Shown piece after piece: positions 53,067 to 60,718 of a DNA stretch of 64,000 nt (the first letter of the stretch is position 1; each line of letters opens with the position of its first letter). The position numbers and the translations under genes were made by a program. Origin of the DNA: Olsenella uli. GTDB lineage: Bacteria; Actinomycetota; Coriobacteriia; Coriobacteriales; Atopobiaceae. The notes beneath the pieces were generated by a model, which saw only the letters and a list, made by a program, of their open reading frames with translations, was not told where the DNA came from and did not search any database. The stretch is from contig NZ_JACJKN010000012.1 in assembly GCF_016900775.1 (NCBI RefSeq), positions 16,413 to 80,412 of the forward strand. The letters are read 5' to 3'.

Positions 53067-53912
53067 TTACCTGTTTGGCTGCCTATTTGGGGACAGGCGG
53101 CCCTCCGGATCGATCTTGTCCTGGATGCGGCGCAGCGTCCGGCGCAGGAGGCGCGAGACCTGGACCTGGGAGATGCCCAGGCGCTCGGCGATCTCAACCT
53201 GGGTGAGTCCGTCCTCGAAGCGCATCTTGACGACCTCGCGCTCGCGCGGGGAGAAGTCGGCGACGGCCTGCTCGAGCACGATGCGGTCGTCGGTGGCGGC
53301 GAGGTCGGCGTCCTCGGTGGCGTAGTGGTCTATGACGGAGGGGGCCTCCTCGTCGTCGGAGGACCCGCCGCCCTCGAGCGGCACCGAGCTGTAGGCGCTC
53401 GAGGACTCCATCGCCTCGAGCACCTCGTCGACCGAGGCGCCCAGGTGGTCGGCTATCTCGGCCACGGAGGGGCTGCGCTGCAGCTGGTTCACCAGCTCGT
53501 CGGTGGCCTGGTTGACCTTGGCGGAGAGCTCCTGCAGGCGGCGCGGCACGCGCACCGACCAGCCCTTGTCGCGGAAGTGGCGCTTGATCTCGCCCATGAT
53601 CGTGGGCGTGGCGTACGTGGTGAACTCCAGCCCGCGCTCCGGGTCAAAGCGGTCGATCGCCTTGATGAGGCCGATCGTGCCCACCTGGACGAGGTCCTCG
53701 AGGGACTCGCCGCGGTTCTTGAACTTGGACGCGAGGAAGCGGACGAGGTTGAGGTGGCTCACGATCAGCTGGTCGCGCGCCTCGGCATCCCCCTGCTCCT
53801 TGTAGCGGCGGAAGAGCTCCCGCGTGCGGTCCTTGTCCCAGGCGGCCCGGCCCGCACGCGCGCCCGAGCCCGCGCGGGCGGCGCGCCGCTCGGAGAGGTC
53901 CCTACTCGCCAT
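53067..53912 (-). CDS. SigB/SigF-like RNA polymerase sigma factor
   Basis: 281 aa from ATG 53912. Region 2 is LVRFLASKFKNRGESLEDLVQVGTIGLIKAIDRFDPERGLEFTTYATPTIMGEIKRHFRD, given here as one block of core motifs: DLVQVGTIGLIKA, TTYATPTIMGEIKRHFRD. Region 3 is SVRVPRRLQELSAKVNQA, and region 4 is the helix-turn-helix LTQVEIAERLGISQVQVSRLL. This is the SigB/F/G group, which is usually held by an RsbW-type anti-sigma factor. Such a factor (degenerate) is encoded just upstream and overlaps it by 11 bp. It may direct stress or surface genes. Confidence 0.92.
   Translation of the reverse strand: MASRDLSERRAARAGSGARAGRAAWDKDRTRELFRRYKEQGDAEARDQLIVSHLNLVRFLASKFKNRGESLEDLVQVGTIGLIKAIDRFDPERGLEFTTYATPTIMGEIKRHFRDKGWSVRVPRRLQELSAKVNQATDELVNQLQRSPSVAEIADHLGASVDEVLEAMESSSAYSSVPLEGGGSSDDEEAPSVIDHYATEDADLAATDDRIVLEQAVADFSPREREVVKMRFEDGLTQVEIAERLGISQVQVSRLLRRTLRRIQDKIDPEGRLSPNRQPNR
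53081..53098. repeat. GGGGACAGGCC REP-like module, copy 4 (half element)
   Basis: GCCTATTTGGGGACAGGC lies within the last codons of the sigma factor gene, so the module supplies part of its C-terminus (SPNRQPNR). It matches the left arm of the long copy at 43651. Confidence 0.65.
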
Positions 53913-54270
53913 GGGCGTCCCCCGCCCGCTTGACGAGGTGCAGGACGCGACCGTCCTCGGAGACGGAGAACACGTCGCACACGGCGGAGAGCAGCACCTC
54001 GACGAGGTCGATGGACTCGTCGTCGGGCTCCTCCTCGCCAAGCGAGAAGTCCATCGTCATGGCGTCCGGCGCAAGCGAGAAGGACACGTCGACGGCCTCG
54101 GGCGCCGTCGCGCAGGCGTAGACGAAGCCCTCCTCCGCGACCATGCGCACGTCCTCCACGTCATCGACGCTCATGTCGCAGCAGACGGCCAGGGTGGAGG
54201 CCGTCATGCGGACGGAGCGGGCAAATCCTGCCTCGGCGGGGACGCAGAGGCGCACGTTCTTCTCGGTCAT
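53902..54270 (-). CDS. RsbW-like anti-sigma factor with degenerate ATP-binding site
   Basis: 122 aa, start ATG 54270. It has the size and layout of RsbW/SpoIIAB (NVRLCVPAEAGFARSVRMTASTLA, then DVEDVRMVAEEGFVYACATA). The Bergerat-fold N box, normally E-x3-N-A, reads EEGFVYA without the Asn. No D-x-G-x-G box is recognisable in the C-terminal half, which is acidic (GEEEPDDESIDLVEVLL). It may bind the adjacent sigma factor but is unlikely to act as a kinase on an anti-anti-sigma factor. It overlaps the sigma gene by 11 bp, and a 10-mer copy spans codons 2-5. Confidence 0.7.
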   Translation of the reverse strand: MTEKNVRLCVPAEAGFARSVRMTASTLAVCCDMSVDDVEDVRMVAEEGFVYACATAPEAVDVSFSLAPDAMTMDFSLGEEEPDDESIDLVEVLLSAVCDVFSVSEDGRVLHLVKRAGDAHGE

Positions 54271-54821
54271 CACTGCTCCTGCTCGGTGTCCTCGGTTGCG
54301 GGGGCGTCGGCGGCGGACACCTCGCCGTAGTCGACGTAGCGGACGGGGGCGCGGTCGGGGCGCGCGGCGGGCTCCACGTGCCCGGCCTCCGCGGCCTCCT
54401 CGAGCTGGGCCGCGCGCTCGGCGGGGCCGGACCCGGTGATCCGGGACACGACGCTTGCCACGCCGGAGGCCGCGCTCTCGGCCACGCGGTTGACCGCGCC
54501 GGTGACGCTCGATGCGGTGCCGGAGACCGAGGAGACGTCCGCCAGGATGCCGTTCAGGCGCTCCACGGAGACGTTGGCCGCGGCCACGGCGCTCTCGGCG
54601 CGCTCGGCGAGCGGGGCCATGTGCTTGGCGGCGGGCTCGAGCTCGTCGACCACGCCGTCGAGCTTGGCCACGACCGGCTGGACCTGCTCTATGAGGTCGT
54701 TGGCCGAGGTGGCGACCTTCTCGATGTCGCGGCGGGCGCTGCGCGCCGCGAGGGCGATCTCGACGACGGCCCACACCCCGACGACGACCAGCACGAGCAA
54801 AGCGATTTGCAGGTAGTCCAT
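54270..54821 (-). CDS. DUF948-type membrane-anchored coiled-coil protein
   Basis: 183 aa. One N-terminal membrane helix (LQIALLVLVVVGVWAVVEIAL) is followed by an Ala/Val/Ser-rich helical region with heptad-like spacing (DIEKVATSANDLIEQVQPVVAKLDGVVDELEP), typical of DUF948, and an acidic C-terminal tail. The TGA stop shares its last base with the start of the RsbW-like gene. It is the first gene of the sigma factor operon. Its function is unknown; general stress proteins of this type occur beside sigB-like operons. Confidence 0.75.
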   Translation of the reverse strand: MDYLQIALLVLVVVGVWAVVEIALAARSARRDIEKVATSANDLIEQVQPVVAKLDGVVDELEPAAKHMAPLAERAESAVAAANVSVERLNGILADVSSVSGTASSVTGAVNRVAESAASGVASVVSRITGSGPAERAAQLEEAAEAGHVEPAARPDRAPVRYVDYGEVSAADAPATEDTEQEQ

Positions 54822-54874
54822 AGCGCCCTCCTTAGAGCGTCCGTCCCGGGGACGTGGTGCCCCGAGCTTTCATT

Positions 54875-56248
54875 CTACCCAAGTGCGCCGCCGTCATTCC
54901 CGCCCTTCTCGGCGTCCGCGACGTCGCGGCCGATCGCCTCCTGCCGCCAGGCCTCCCAGCCGCGCGGGCTCGCCTGGTAGAAGCACCCGCGCTCGAGCCC
55001 CTCGGGCAGGTAGCGCTGGGGCACCCAGCCGCCCGGGTAGTTGTGCGGGTAGAGGTAGGGGCCGTACTCGTCCGAGCCGGGGCGGTGCCGATCGCGCAGG
55101 TGGCTGGGCACCTCGCGCCGGGGGCCTCGGCGGACCTCCTCGAGCGCGGCGTCGATGCCCGCCTCCGCGGCGTTGGACTTGGGCGCGAGGGCGAGGTAGG
55201 TGGCCGCCTGCGCCAGGTTGATGCGGCACTCCGGCATGCCGATGACCTCGGTGGCCCGGAAGGCGGCGTGCGCGACGAGCAGGGCCTGCGGGTCCGCGTT
55301 GCCGATGTCCTCCGAGGCGCAGATCATGATGCGCCGGGCGATGAACTTGGGGTCCTCCCCCGCGTCGAGCATCCGGGCGAGCCAGTAGAGCACGGCGTCC
55401 GGGTCGCTGCCGCGCATGGACTTGATAAAGGCGGAGATGACGTCGTAGTGCATGTCGCCGGACTTGTCGTAGGGAAGCCCCCGGCGGGGGTTGGCCTCGA
55501 CGACGTGGTCGCGCGTGATGCGGGGCGGGGCGGGCGCGTCCTTCTCGCCCGCGGCGGCGCCCCCCTCCGGGGCGTCCACCATCTGGGAGGCGAGCTCGAG
55601 CGAGGTGAGGGCCGCCCGGCCGTCGCCGCCGGCAAGGGTCACGATCTCGTCCTCCGCCTCCGGCGTAAGCTCGAAGCGCCCGGCCAGGCCCTCCGGCGCC
55701 GCCACGGCGCGGCGGACGAGCTCGCGGACCGACGCGTCGTCGAGCGCGGTGAGCTCCACGACGCGGCTGCGCGAGATGAGGGCCGAGTTGACCTCGAAGT
55801 AGGGGTTTTCCGTGGTGGCGCCCACGAGGACCACGATGCGGTCCTCGACGGCGTGGAGCAGCGCGTCTTGCTGGCTGCGGTTGAAGCGGTGGATCTCGTC
55901 CACGAAGAGGATGGTGCGCCGGCCGAGCGTGAGCAGCCGGGACTCGGCGGCCTCGATCTCGCGCCGGAGGTCCTTCACCGTGCCCGTGATGGCGCTCACC
56001 TCGACGAACTCCGCGTGCGTGGAGTTGGCGATGATCCGCGCGAGCGTGGTCTTGCCCGTGCCGGCCGGGCCGTACAGGATGACCGAGGAGAGCGTGTCGT
56101 GCTCGATGGCGCGCCTGAGCCACGAGCCCGGGCCCACGGCCTGCGCCTGGCCGACGTAGCCGTCGAGCGTGGTGGGCCGCATGCGCGCGGCGAGCGGGGC
56201 GTTGTCGTTTTTGCGCGCGGTCTCGACGCGCGTGAACAAGGTATCCAT
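54875..56248 (-). CDS. rarA: Replication-associated recombination protein RarA (MgsA)
   Basis: 457 aa AAA+ ATPase. Walker A is GPAGTGKTT, Walker B is [11 protein letters not shown], sensor 1 is VGATTENP, and the arginine-finger region is SALISRSRVV. The C-terminal tetramerisation region includes VISAFIKSMRGSDPDAVLYWLARML, the RarA/Mgs1/WRNIP1 signature. It acts at stalled forks and interacts with clamp loader and SSB functions in other bacteria. It lies 53 bp from the DUF948 gene on the same strand. Confidence 0.94.
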   Translation of the reverse strand: MDTLFTRVETARKNDNAPLAARMRPTTLDGYVGQAQAVGPGSWLRRAIEHDTLSSVILYGPAGTGKTTLARIIANSTHAEFVEVSAITGTVKDLRREIEAAESRLLTLGRRTILFVDEIHRFNRSQQDALLHAVEDRIVVLVGATTENPYFEVNSALISRSRVVELTALDDASVRELVRRAVAAPEGLAGRFELTPEAEDEIVTLAGGDGRAALTSLELASQMVDAPEGGAAAGEKDAPAPPRITRDHVVEANPRRGLPYDKSGDMHYDVISAFIKSMRGSDPDAVLYWLARMLDAGEDPKFIARRIMICASEDIGNADPQALLVAHAAFRATEVIGMPECRINLAQAATYLALAPKSNAAEAGIDAALEEVRRGPRREVPSHLRDRHRPGSDEYGPYLYPHNYPGGWVPQRYLPEGLERGCFYQASPRGWEAWRQEAIGRDVADAEKGGNDGGALG

Positions 56249-56472
56249 GGGAACGATTGTACGCCATTGAGCGCAGGGCCGCCCGCCTCCCTCGGAAAAC
56301 GAGGGGTCTCAGCAGGTCAGCCCACGCACCCAGACGGGCGCGGCGGCGCCATGGCCGTGCCCGGCGTCGCCCCTCGCCCCGTAGTCCCTCCGGGCTCCCC
56401 TGAGCCGATCGCGGCCCCTTGTTCGACCGCCCACCTCAAAGGCGCGCCTCCAATCTGGAGGTCAATGGTGCG

Positions 56473-57492
56473 CTATGGCAGCGCGTTCAGATGCTTCTCG
56501 ACGAAGGCGTCCACCGTGGACCAGTAGAGCTCGGGATCGGTGCTCGCGGAGAGGCCGTGGCCGGCGCCGGGGACGACGAGCTTCTCCTTCTGCTCGCTCG
56601 CGCAGGCCTCGTAGCACTCGTCGAGCATCGAGAAGGGCACGAAGTCGTCGGCATCCCCGTGGATGAAGAGCATGGGGACGCTCGACTTGCGCAGGCTCTC
56701 CACGGCCGACGCGCTCTCGAAGGTGTAGCCCGCCCGCAGCAGGCACGCCGCGTCGGCCACGTTGAGGATGGGAAAGCTCGGCAGGCCGAAGACCTCGCCC
56801 AGCTGGAGCTCGAACTCGTCCCACACGCTCGTGTAGCCGCAGTCCTCCATGATCAGGCGCACGTTCTCGGAGAGCCCGTCCAGCCCGGAGGCCGCCATGA
56901 CCTCGAAGCCGCCCATGGAGGTGCCGAAGAGCATGATGCGGGCCTCGGGGTCGGCGGCGACGATGTCCTCGACCCAGCCGAGAAGGTCGTGCGCGTCGGC
57001 CCAGCCCATCTGGATGAGGCCGGTGTCGACGTTGCGCTCGTGCCCGCGCGCCGCGGGCGTGAGCACGTTCATCCCCATCTGCGCGAAGTGGTAGGCGTAC
57101 TTGGCCATGTCGGCGGGCTCGCCCGCGTAGCCGTGGCAGACCACGGCCCAGGTGTGCCCGTCCGCGTAGGCGCCCCCCTCGGCGCCGTCGAGCCGCCAGC
57201 CCAGGAGCGTGGCCCCGTCCGAGGCCACGTGCGCCACGCTCTCGCGCGAGGCCTCGAACCACGCGGCGGCCTGCTCGGCGTAGGCGGCGTCGAGCTTGGG
57301 GGCCTCCTCGTACTCCTCCGAGACGGCGACCTCGCCCGAGTCCATCGAGCGCGCCATCGAGACCTCGGCGTGCGGGTTGAGCGCAAAGTCCACGAGGAAG
57401 TTGCCCACGAATCCCAGGCCCACGAGCACGAGCGCGACGAGCGCGCCCGCCACCGCGGCCACAATCCTCTTGGTCCTTCTCGTCAGCGCCAT
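56473..57492 (-). CDS. Membrane-anchored alpha/beta hydrolase
   Basis: 339 aa from ATG 57492, with a GGGGAGAGGGG leader. A basic N-terminus and one membrane helix (IVAAVAGALVALVLVGLGF) point to an extracytoplasmic location. The catalytic triad is likely Ser in LFGTSMGGFE, Asp in FIHGDADDFVP and His in PGAGHGLSAS, and the oxyanion region is VVCHGYAGEPADM. Similar proteins from Gram-positives are annotated as YqkD/BEM46-type hydrolases. The substrate is unknown. It contains a 10-mer copy in codons 4-7. Confidence 0.85.
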   Translation of the reverse strand: MALTRRTKRIVAAVAGALVALVLVGLGFVGNFLVDFALNPHAEVSMARSMDSGEVAVSEEYEEAPKLDAAYAEQAAAWFEASRESVAHVASDGATLLGWRLDGAEGGAYADGHTWAVVCHGYAGEPADMAKYAYHFAQMGMNVLTPAARGHERNVDTGLIQMGWADAHDLLGWVEDIVAADPEARIMLFGTSMGGFEVMAASGLDGLSENVRLIMEDCGYTSVWDEFELQLGEVFGLPSFPILNVADAACLLRAGYTFESASAVESLRKSSVPMLFIHGDADDFVPFSMLDECYEACASEQKEKLVVPGAGHGLSASTDPELYWSTVDAFVEKHLNALP

Positions 57493-57658
57493 GCAGTCCC
57501 CTCTCCCCAGGCCGGAGGCCATTCTACCCGTGCGGGCAGGCATGTCAAAGCGGTGACCACCGCCCGAGGGGCGCCGCCCCGCCAGGAGGGTCGCGCGATT
57601 GGGTGGATGGGCGGCGCCGCGTCCGCGGAGGGGCCTCCCCGCGCGTAAACTCCCCTCC

Positions 57659-57800
57659 GTTGGGTGGCATCTTTGATGCCCGGTCCGCGCCCACATCAAG
57701 GATGCCACCCAACGACAGCAGGAACCTGGCGGATGAGGGCCTCCCAGGGCCCGGGAGGGCATCGACGCGAGGAGGGCCATCAAACGTGCCGCCCAATCGC
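57659..57800. repeat. TTGGGTGGCAT palindrome family, locus B (nested)
   Basis: The inner pair is GTTGGGTGGCATCTTTGATG (57659-57678) with CATCAAGGATGCCACCCAAC (57694-57713), 20-bp arms with one mismatch. A further copy in inverse orientation (CATCAAACGTGCCGCCCAAT) lies near 57779-57798, and a partial direct copy near 57597-57606 could be its outer partner. The locus fills much of the 387-bp gap 57493-57879 between the hydrolase and dgt genes. Confidence 0.75.
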
Positions 57801-57846
57801 ACCCGGTTTGCGCGGGAAGAGCCAACGTAGCCGCCACGAGGCAGCC

Positions 57847-57881
57847 AACCTGACAAAGTGCCCTGACACCTTTGTCAGGTT
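57847..57881. terminator. TGACAAAG palindrome overlapping the dgt stop codon
   Basis: AACCTGACAAAG (57847-57858) and CTTTGTCAGGTT (57870-57881) are a perfect 12-bp inverted repeat with an 11-nt loop. The right arm contains two bases of the dgt TAA stop codon. A fragment of the same theme (TGACAAAGG ... CTGTCAGG) is near 51706-51736. It may be a terminator or another REP-like element. Confidence 0.6.
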
Positions 57882-59127
57882 ACGGGCGGACGGCGGCCGA
57901 GAAGTACCCGCGGCTCGGGAAGAGCTCCGCCGCGTGGGGGAAGAGCGCCTCGCAGGTGGCGATGAAGTAGTCGTCGGTCATCGCGGAGATGAAGTCCACA
58001 ACGGTCTGGTCGGGGTCGGACTCCCAGTCGTAGGCGCGGCCGTAGTACGCGAGGCGCCGCTCGGTCGGCGCCACGTGGTGCGCGAAGATCGCCGCGGACT
58101 CGTCGCCGGCCGCAAGCGCTGCGAGCTCGTGGTCGTAGAGGGCCGAGAAGAGCTCGCGGACCTCGGCGGAGAAGTCGCCGTTGACCTCGCCCGCGCCGTA
58201 GATCTTCTCGTAGTTCTCGCGCTTGGCGCGGCGCATCTCGGCAAAGCCCTCCGGGCTCATCTCGATGTGGTCGCGGCCCACGCTGTGCTCCACGACGTCG
58301 GCCACGAAGGCGGAGAGCGCCCAGGCGTTGTAGGCGCCGCCGAGGCCGTCGTCGAAGGTGTCCTCGGAGCAGAGGCCGGCACGGATGGCGTCCTGGCGGT
58401 CCTTGCCCACGTAGGCGATGATGTCGGAGACGCGCACCACGCATCCCTCGAGCGTCATAGGGCGCAGGTGGGAGATCGTCTCGTCGCCGCACTCCCAGCA
58501 GGAGGCCACCACGCGGTCGAAGGTGTCGAACTCCGCGAGGCCGCTCGTCTCAAAGGCCTGCTGCTCGAACTCGCCGTTGTGGCAGAGGGCGCCGTCGAGG
58601 GTCTGCAGGCTCACGTTGCGCCCGGCGAGCACGTCCACCACGCGCACGCTCTGCACGTTGTGGAAGAACCAGCGCCCCGTGCGGGCGTGGAAGACGTCGT
58701 TCAAGAAGCGCTCGCCGGCATGGCCGAAGGGCGTGTGCCCGAGGTCGTGCGCGAGCGCGATGGCCTCGATGAGGTCGAGGTTGAGCCCGAGGGCGCGCCC
58801 GATGTCGCGCGCCACGCGGGCCACGAGCTGCACGTGCAGGCCGCGCCGCGCGAGGTCGTCGTTCGCGCGGAACGAGAAGACCTGCGTCTTTCCCGCCATG
58901 CGGTTGTAGGCCGGCAGGTGCACGACCTTCTCGGCATCGCGCACGAAGGCGGGGCGGACGCAGGTGTCGCGGTCGCGGTCGCAGGAGTCGCGGCGGATGG
59001 CGGAGGCGTCGCGGCAGGCGAAGGGCGAGAGCTCGCCGGACGCGAGCCGCTCCGCGACGGCGGACGTCGCCGCTTCGGAGAGTCTCCCCGTGAGCCCGGG
59101 CGCGAGCCTGTTCTCGCCTTCCGCCAT
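57880..59127 (-). CDS. dgt: Deoxyguanosinetriphosphate triphosphohydrolase-like HD protein
   Basis: 415 aa of the HD superfamily. The dGTPase pattern is clear: NRMAGKTQVFSF, then LHVQLVARVARDIGRALGL with the first His, and IALAHDLGHTPFGHAGERFLN with the HD pair. ISHLRPMTLEGCVVRVSDIIAYVGKD adds the last metal Asp. It would hydrolyse dNTPs to deoxynucleosides and triphosphate, or be a related dNTPase. It is 9 bp downstream of the ATP-grasp-like gene on the same strand, so the two are probably co-transcribed. Confidence 0.88.
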   Translation of the reverse strand: MAEGENRLAPGLTGRLSEAATSAVAERLASGELSPFACRDASAIRRDSCDRDRDTCVRPAFVRDAEKVVHLPAYNRMAGKTQVFSFRANDDLARRGLHVQLVARVARDIGRALGLNLDLIEAIALAHDLGHTPFGHAGERFLNDVFHARTGRWFFHNVQSVRVVDVLAGRNVSLQTLDGALCHNGEFEQQAFETSGLAEFDTFDRVVASCWECGDETISHLRPMTLEGCVVRVSDIIAYVGKDRQDAIRAGLCSEDTFDDGLGGAYNAWALSAFVADVVEHSVGRDHIEMSPEGFAEMRRAKRENYEKIYGAGEVNGDFSAEVRELFSALYDHELAALAAGDESAAIFAHHVAPTERRLAYYGRAYDWESDPDQTVVDFISAMTDDYFIATCEALFPHAAELFPSRGYFSAAVRP

Positions 59128-59136
59128 GTCAGCCCC

Positions 59137-60528
59137 CTACTCGTTGACGACGAGGCAGCCCATGTCGAGGCGGTGCCCCCACTCGCCCATGACCCCCTCG
59201 TAGGCGCAGCGGGCGTAGACGCCGCCGAACTTGCCGCGGAAGAGGAAGAGGCCGAGCAGGTTGTTGACCTCGACGGGCTCGGCCGGGTCGGAGCCGTCCG
59301 GGCGCGGGGTGGCGCCGCCCACGATGACGGGCGTGCGGTAGGCCGGGTCGAGGCGCTCGATCGTGGCCCCCTCCTCGCACGCGGCGAGAAGGACGCGCCA
59401 CCACTCGTCGCGGTCCATGCGGTCGACGCCGGCGACGGCCTCGGGCGCGCGGTAGGCGCCGGCGGGGCGCACGAGCCAGCCGTCCTGCTCGGAGAGGTAG
59501 CGGTTGATGTCGCTGTCGCGCGTGAGGACGTGCGCCTCGGGGACGTGGGCGCGCACGAAGGCGAGCTCGATCGGGTCGAGGACGGACTCGGCGGCCTTGG
59601 AGTGCAGCACGGCAAAGAGCGAGTTCACGGAGGCCGGCCAGGTGCGGAAGCCACCGATCACGCAGGCCAGGCCGCGGCGGGCCGCCTCGACGAGCGCGTC
59701 AACGCCCTCGCAGGGCTTCTCGAGCATCTCGCCAACGAGGGCGCGGCGGTAGACGCAGGCGATGGGACCCTGGGAGTCCACGAGGCGGCGCGTGCCTGCG
59801 GCCTCCTCGATGCGCAGGTCGCGGATGTCCACGAAGCGCGCGAAGACGCCCTCGTCCGCCATACGCTCGATGAGGTCGGCGAACTCGCCTTCCGAGGCGC
59901 TCTCGGCGTAGTCGACGATGCCCACGACCGGGCGCTCGGGGTGGTGGGTGCCGGTGTCGGCGTTGGCCCAGGACTGATAGGTCTCGCGCAGCGCCGCGAG
60001 CAGGCCGTCGGCGATGTCGAAGGTCTCGATCGAGCGGTGGCGCTCGGCGAAGCGGCGGTAGGACTCGGTGCGCTGGATGGCGCGGGTCACGTCGACGGCC
60101 ACGGTGGTGCCCACGGCGCTGTCGGTGGAGACGCCGGCGAAGGTGAAGTCGCCGGTCTCCTCGTTGAAGAGGACGTCAAGACGGGCGAAGGGGATGACCT
60201 GCTCGTAGCCCGTGGGGATGAGCGTCAGCTCCTCGGCCTTGGGGTCGAGCCCGAAAAGCGCCCTCAGGTCGGGGTCGACGAGGTAGCGCTCGGTGAGCTT
60301 CTCGAGGATGCGACCCATGGTCTCGGCCGCCTCGGACAAGATCTCGATCTCAGCGGTGCCGAGGACCTTGGGCGTGAGCGCCCACGTGGACGTGCCGTCG
60401 TGCTCGACGATCGGGTGCGCGGCCTCGAGGTAGGCGTCGCCGGCGGCGCGGCCCTCGGCGTCGCCGCCGAGCTCCCTCACGATGTCGCAGAACTCGTCCT
60501 CGAGCGCACGGCCCCTCAGCTTGCTCAT
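59137..60528 (-). CDS. Uncharacterised protein, distant ATP-grasp/glutathionylspermidine synthase-like
   Basis: 463 aa, no signal peptide or membrane helix. Segments such as VIPFARLDVLFNEETGDFTFAGVSTDSAVG and IACVYRRALVGEML weakly resemble the circularly permuted ATP-grasp proteins related to glutathionylspermidine synthase (pre-ATP-grasp and R-x-D regions). LLGLFLFRGKFGGVYARCAYEGVMG near the C-terminus resembles the late glycine-containing region of that family. The usual acidic E-x-N pair is not clear, so the call is tentative. It is the gene immediately upstream of dgt. A 190-bp gap containing an AT-rich stretch (60595-60660) separates it from the SGNH-GNAT gene. Confidence 0.4.
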   Translation of the reverse strand: MSKLRGRALEDEFCDIVRELGGDAEGRAAGDAYLEAAHPIVEHDGTSTWALTPKVLGTAEIEILSEAAETMGRILEKLTERYLVDPDLRALFGLDPKAEELTLIPTGYEQVIPFARLDVLFNEETGDFTFAGVSTDSAVGTTVAVDVTRAIQRTESYRRFAERHRSIETFDIADGLLAALRETYQSWANADTGTHHPERPVVGIVDYAESASEGEFADLIERMADEGVFARFVDIRDLRIEEAAGTRRLVDSQGPIACVYRRALVGEMLEKPCEGVDALVEAARRGLACVIGGFRTWPASVNSLFAVLHSKAAESVLDPIELAFVRAHVPEAHVLTRDSDINRYLSEQDGWLVRPAGAYRAPEAVAGVDRMDRDEWWRVLLAACEEGATIERLDPAYRTPVIVGGATPRPDGSDPAEPVEVNNLLGLFLFRGKFGGVYARCAYEGVMGEWGHRLDMGCLVVNE

Positions 60529-60718
60529 ATATGCTCCAAACGGTCTGGTATCTGATCACGCGCGCGGGTCCCCGACCCGTCACGCGGCGAGCATTGTAAG
60601 TGTTACCAGCGAATATCACAATTATTACAGCGTTTTTGCGCGAAGATTTTATCGATTTGTGGACCCTTGGTGGAGCGGGGGCGCCCGTCCTCCCGGGCCG
60701 CGGGCGGCCCCGCGCCCC

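Noticed and set aside
57545..57837. Extended N-terminus for the alpha/beta hydrolase up to 57837
   Set aside because: The extra codons fall in the TTGGGTGGCAT repeat region; ATG 57492 has a good ribosome binding site and is followed by the membrane helix.
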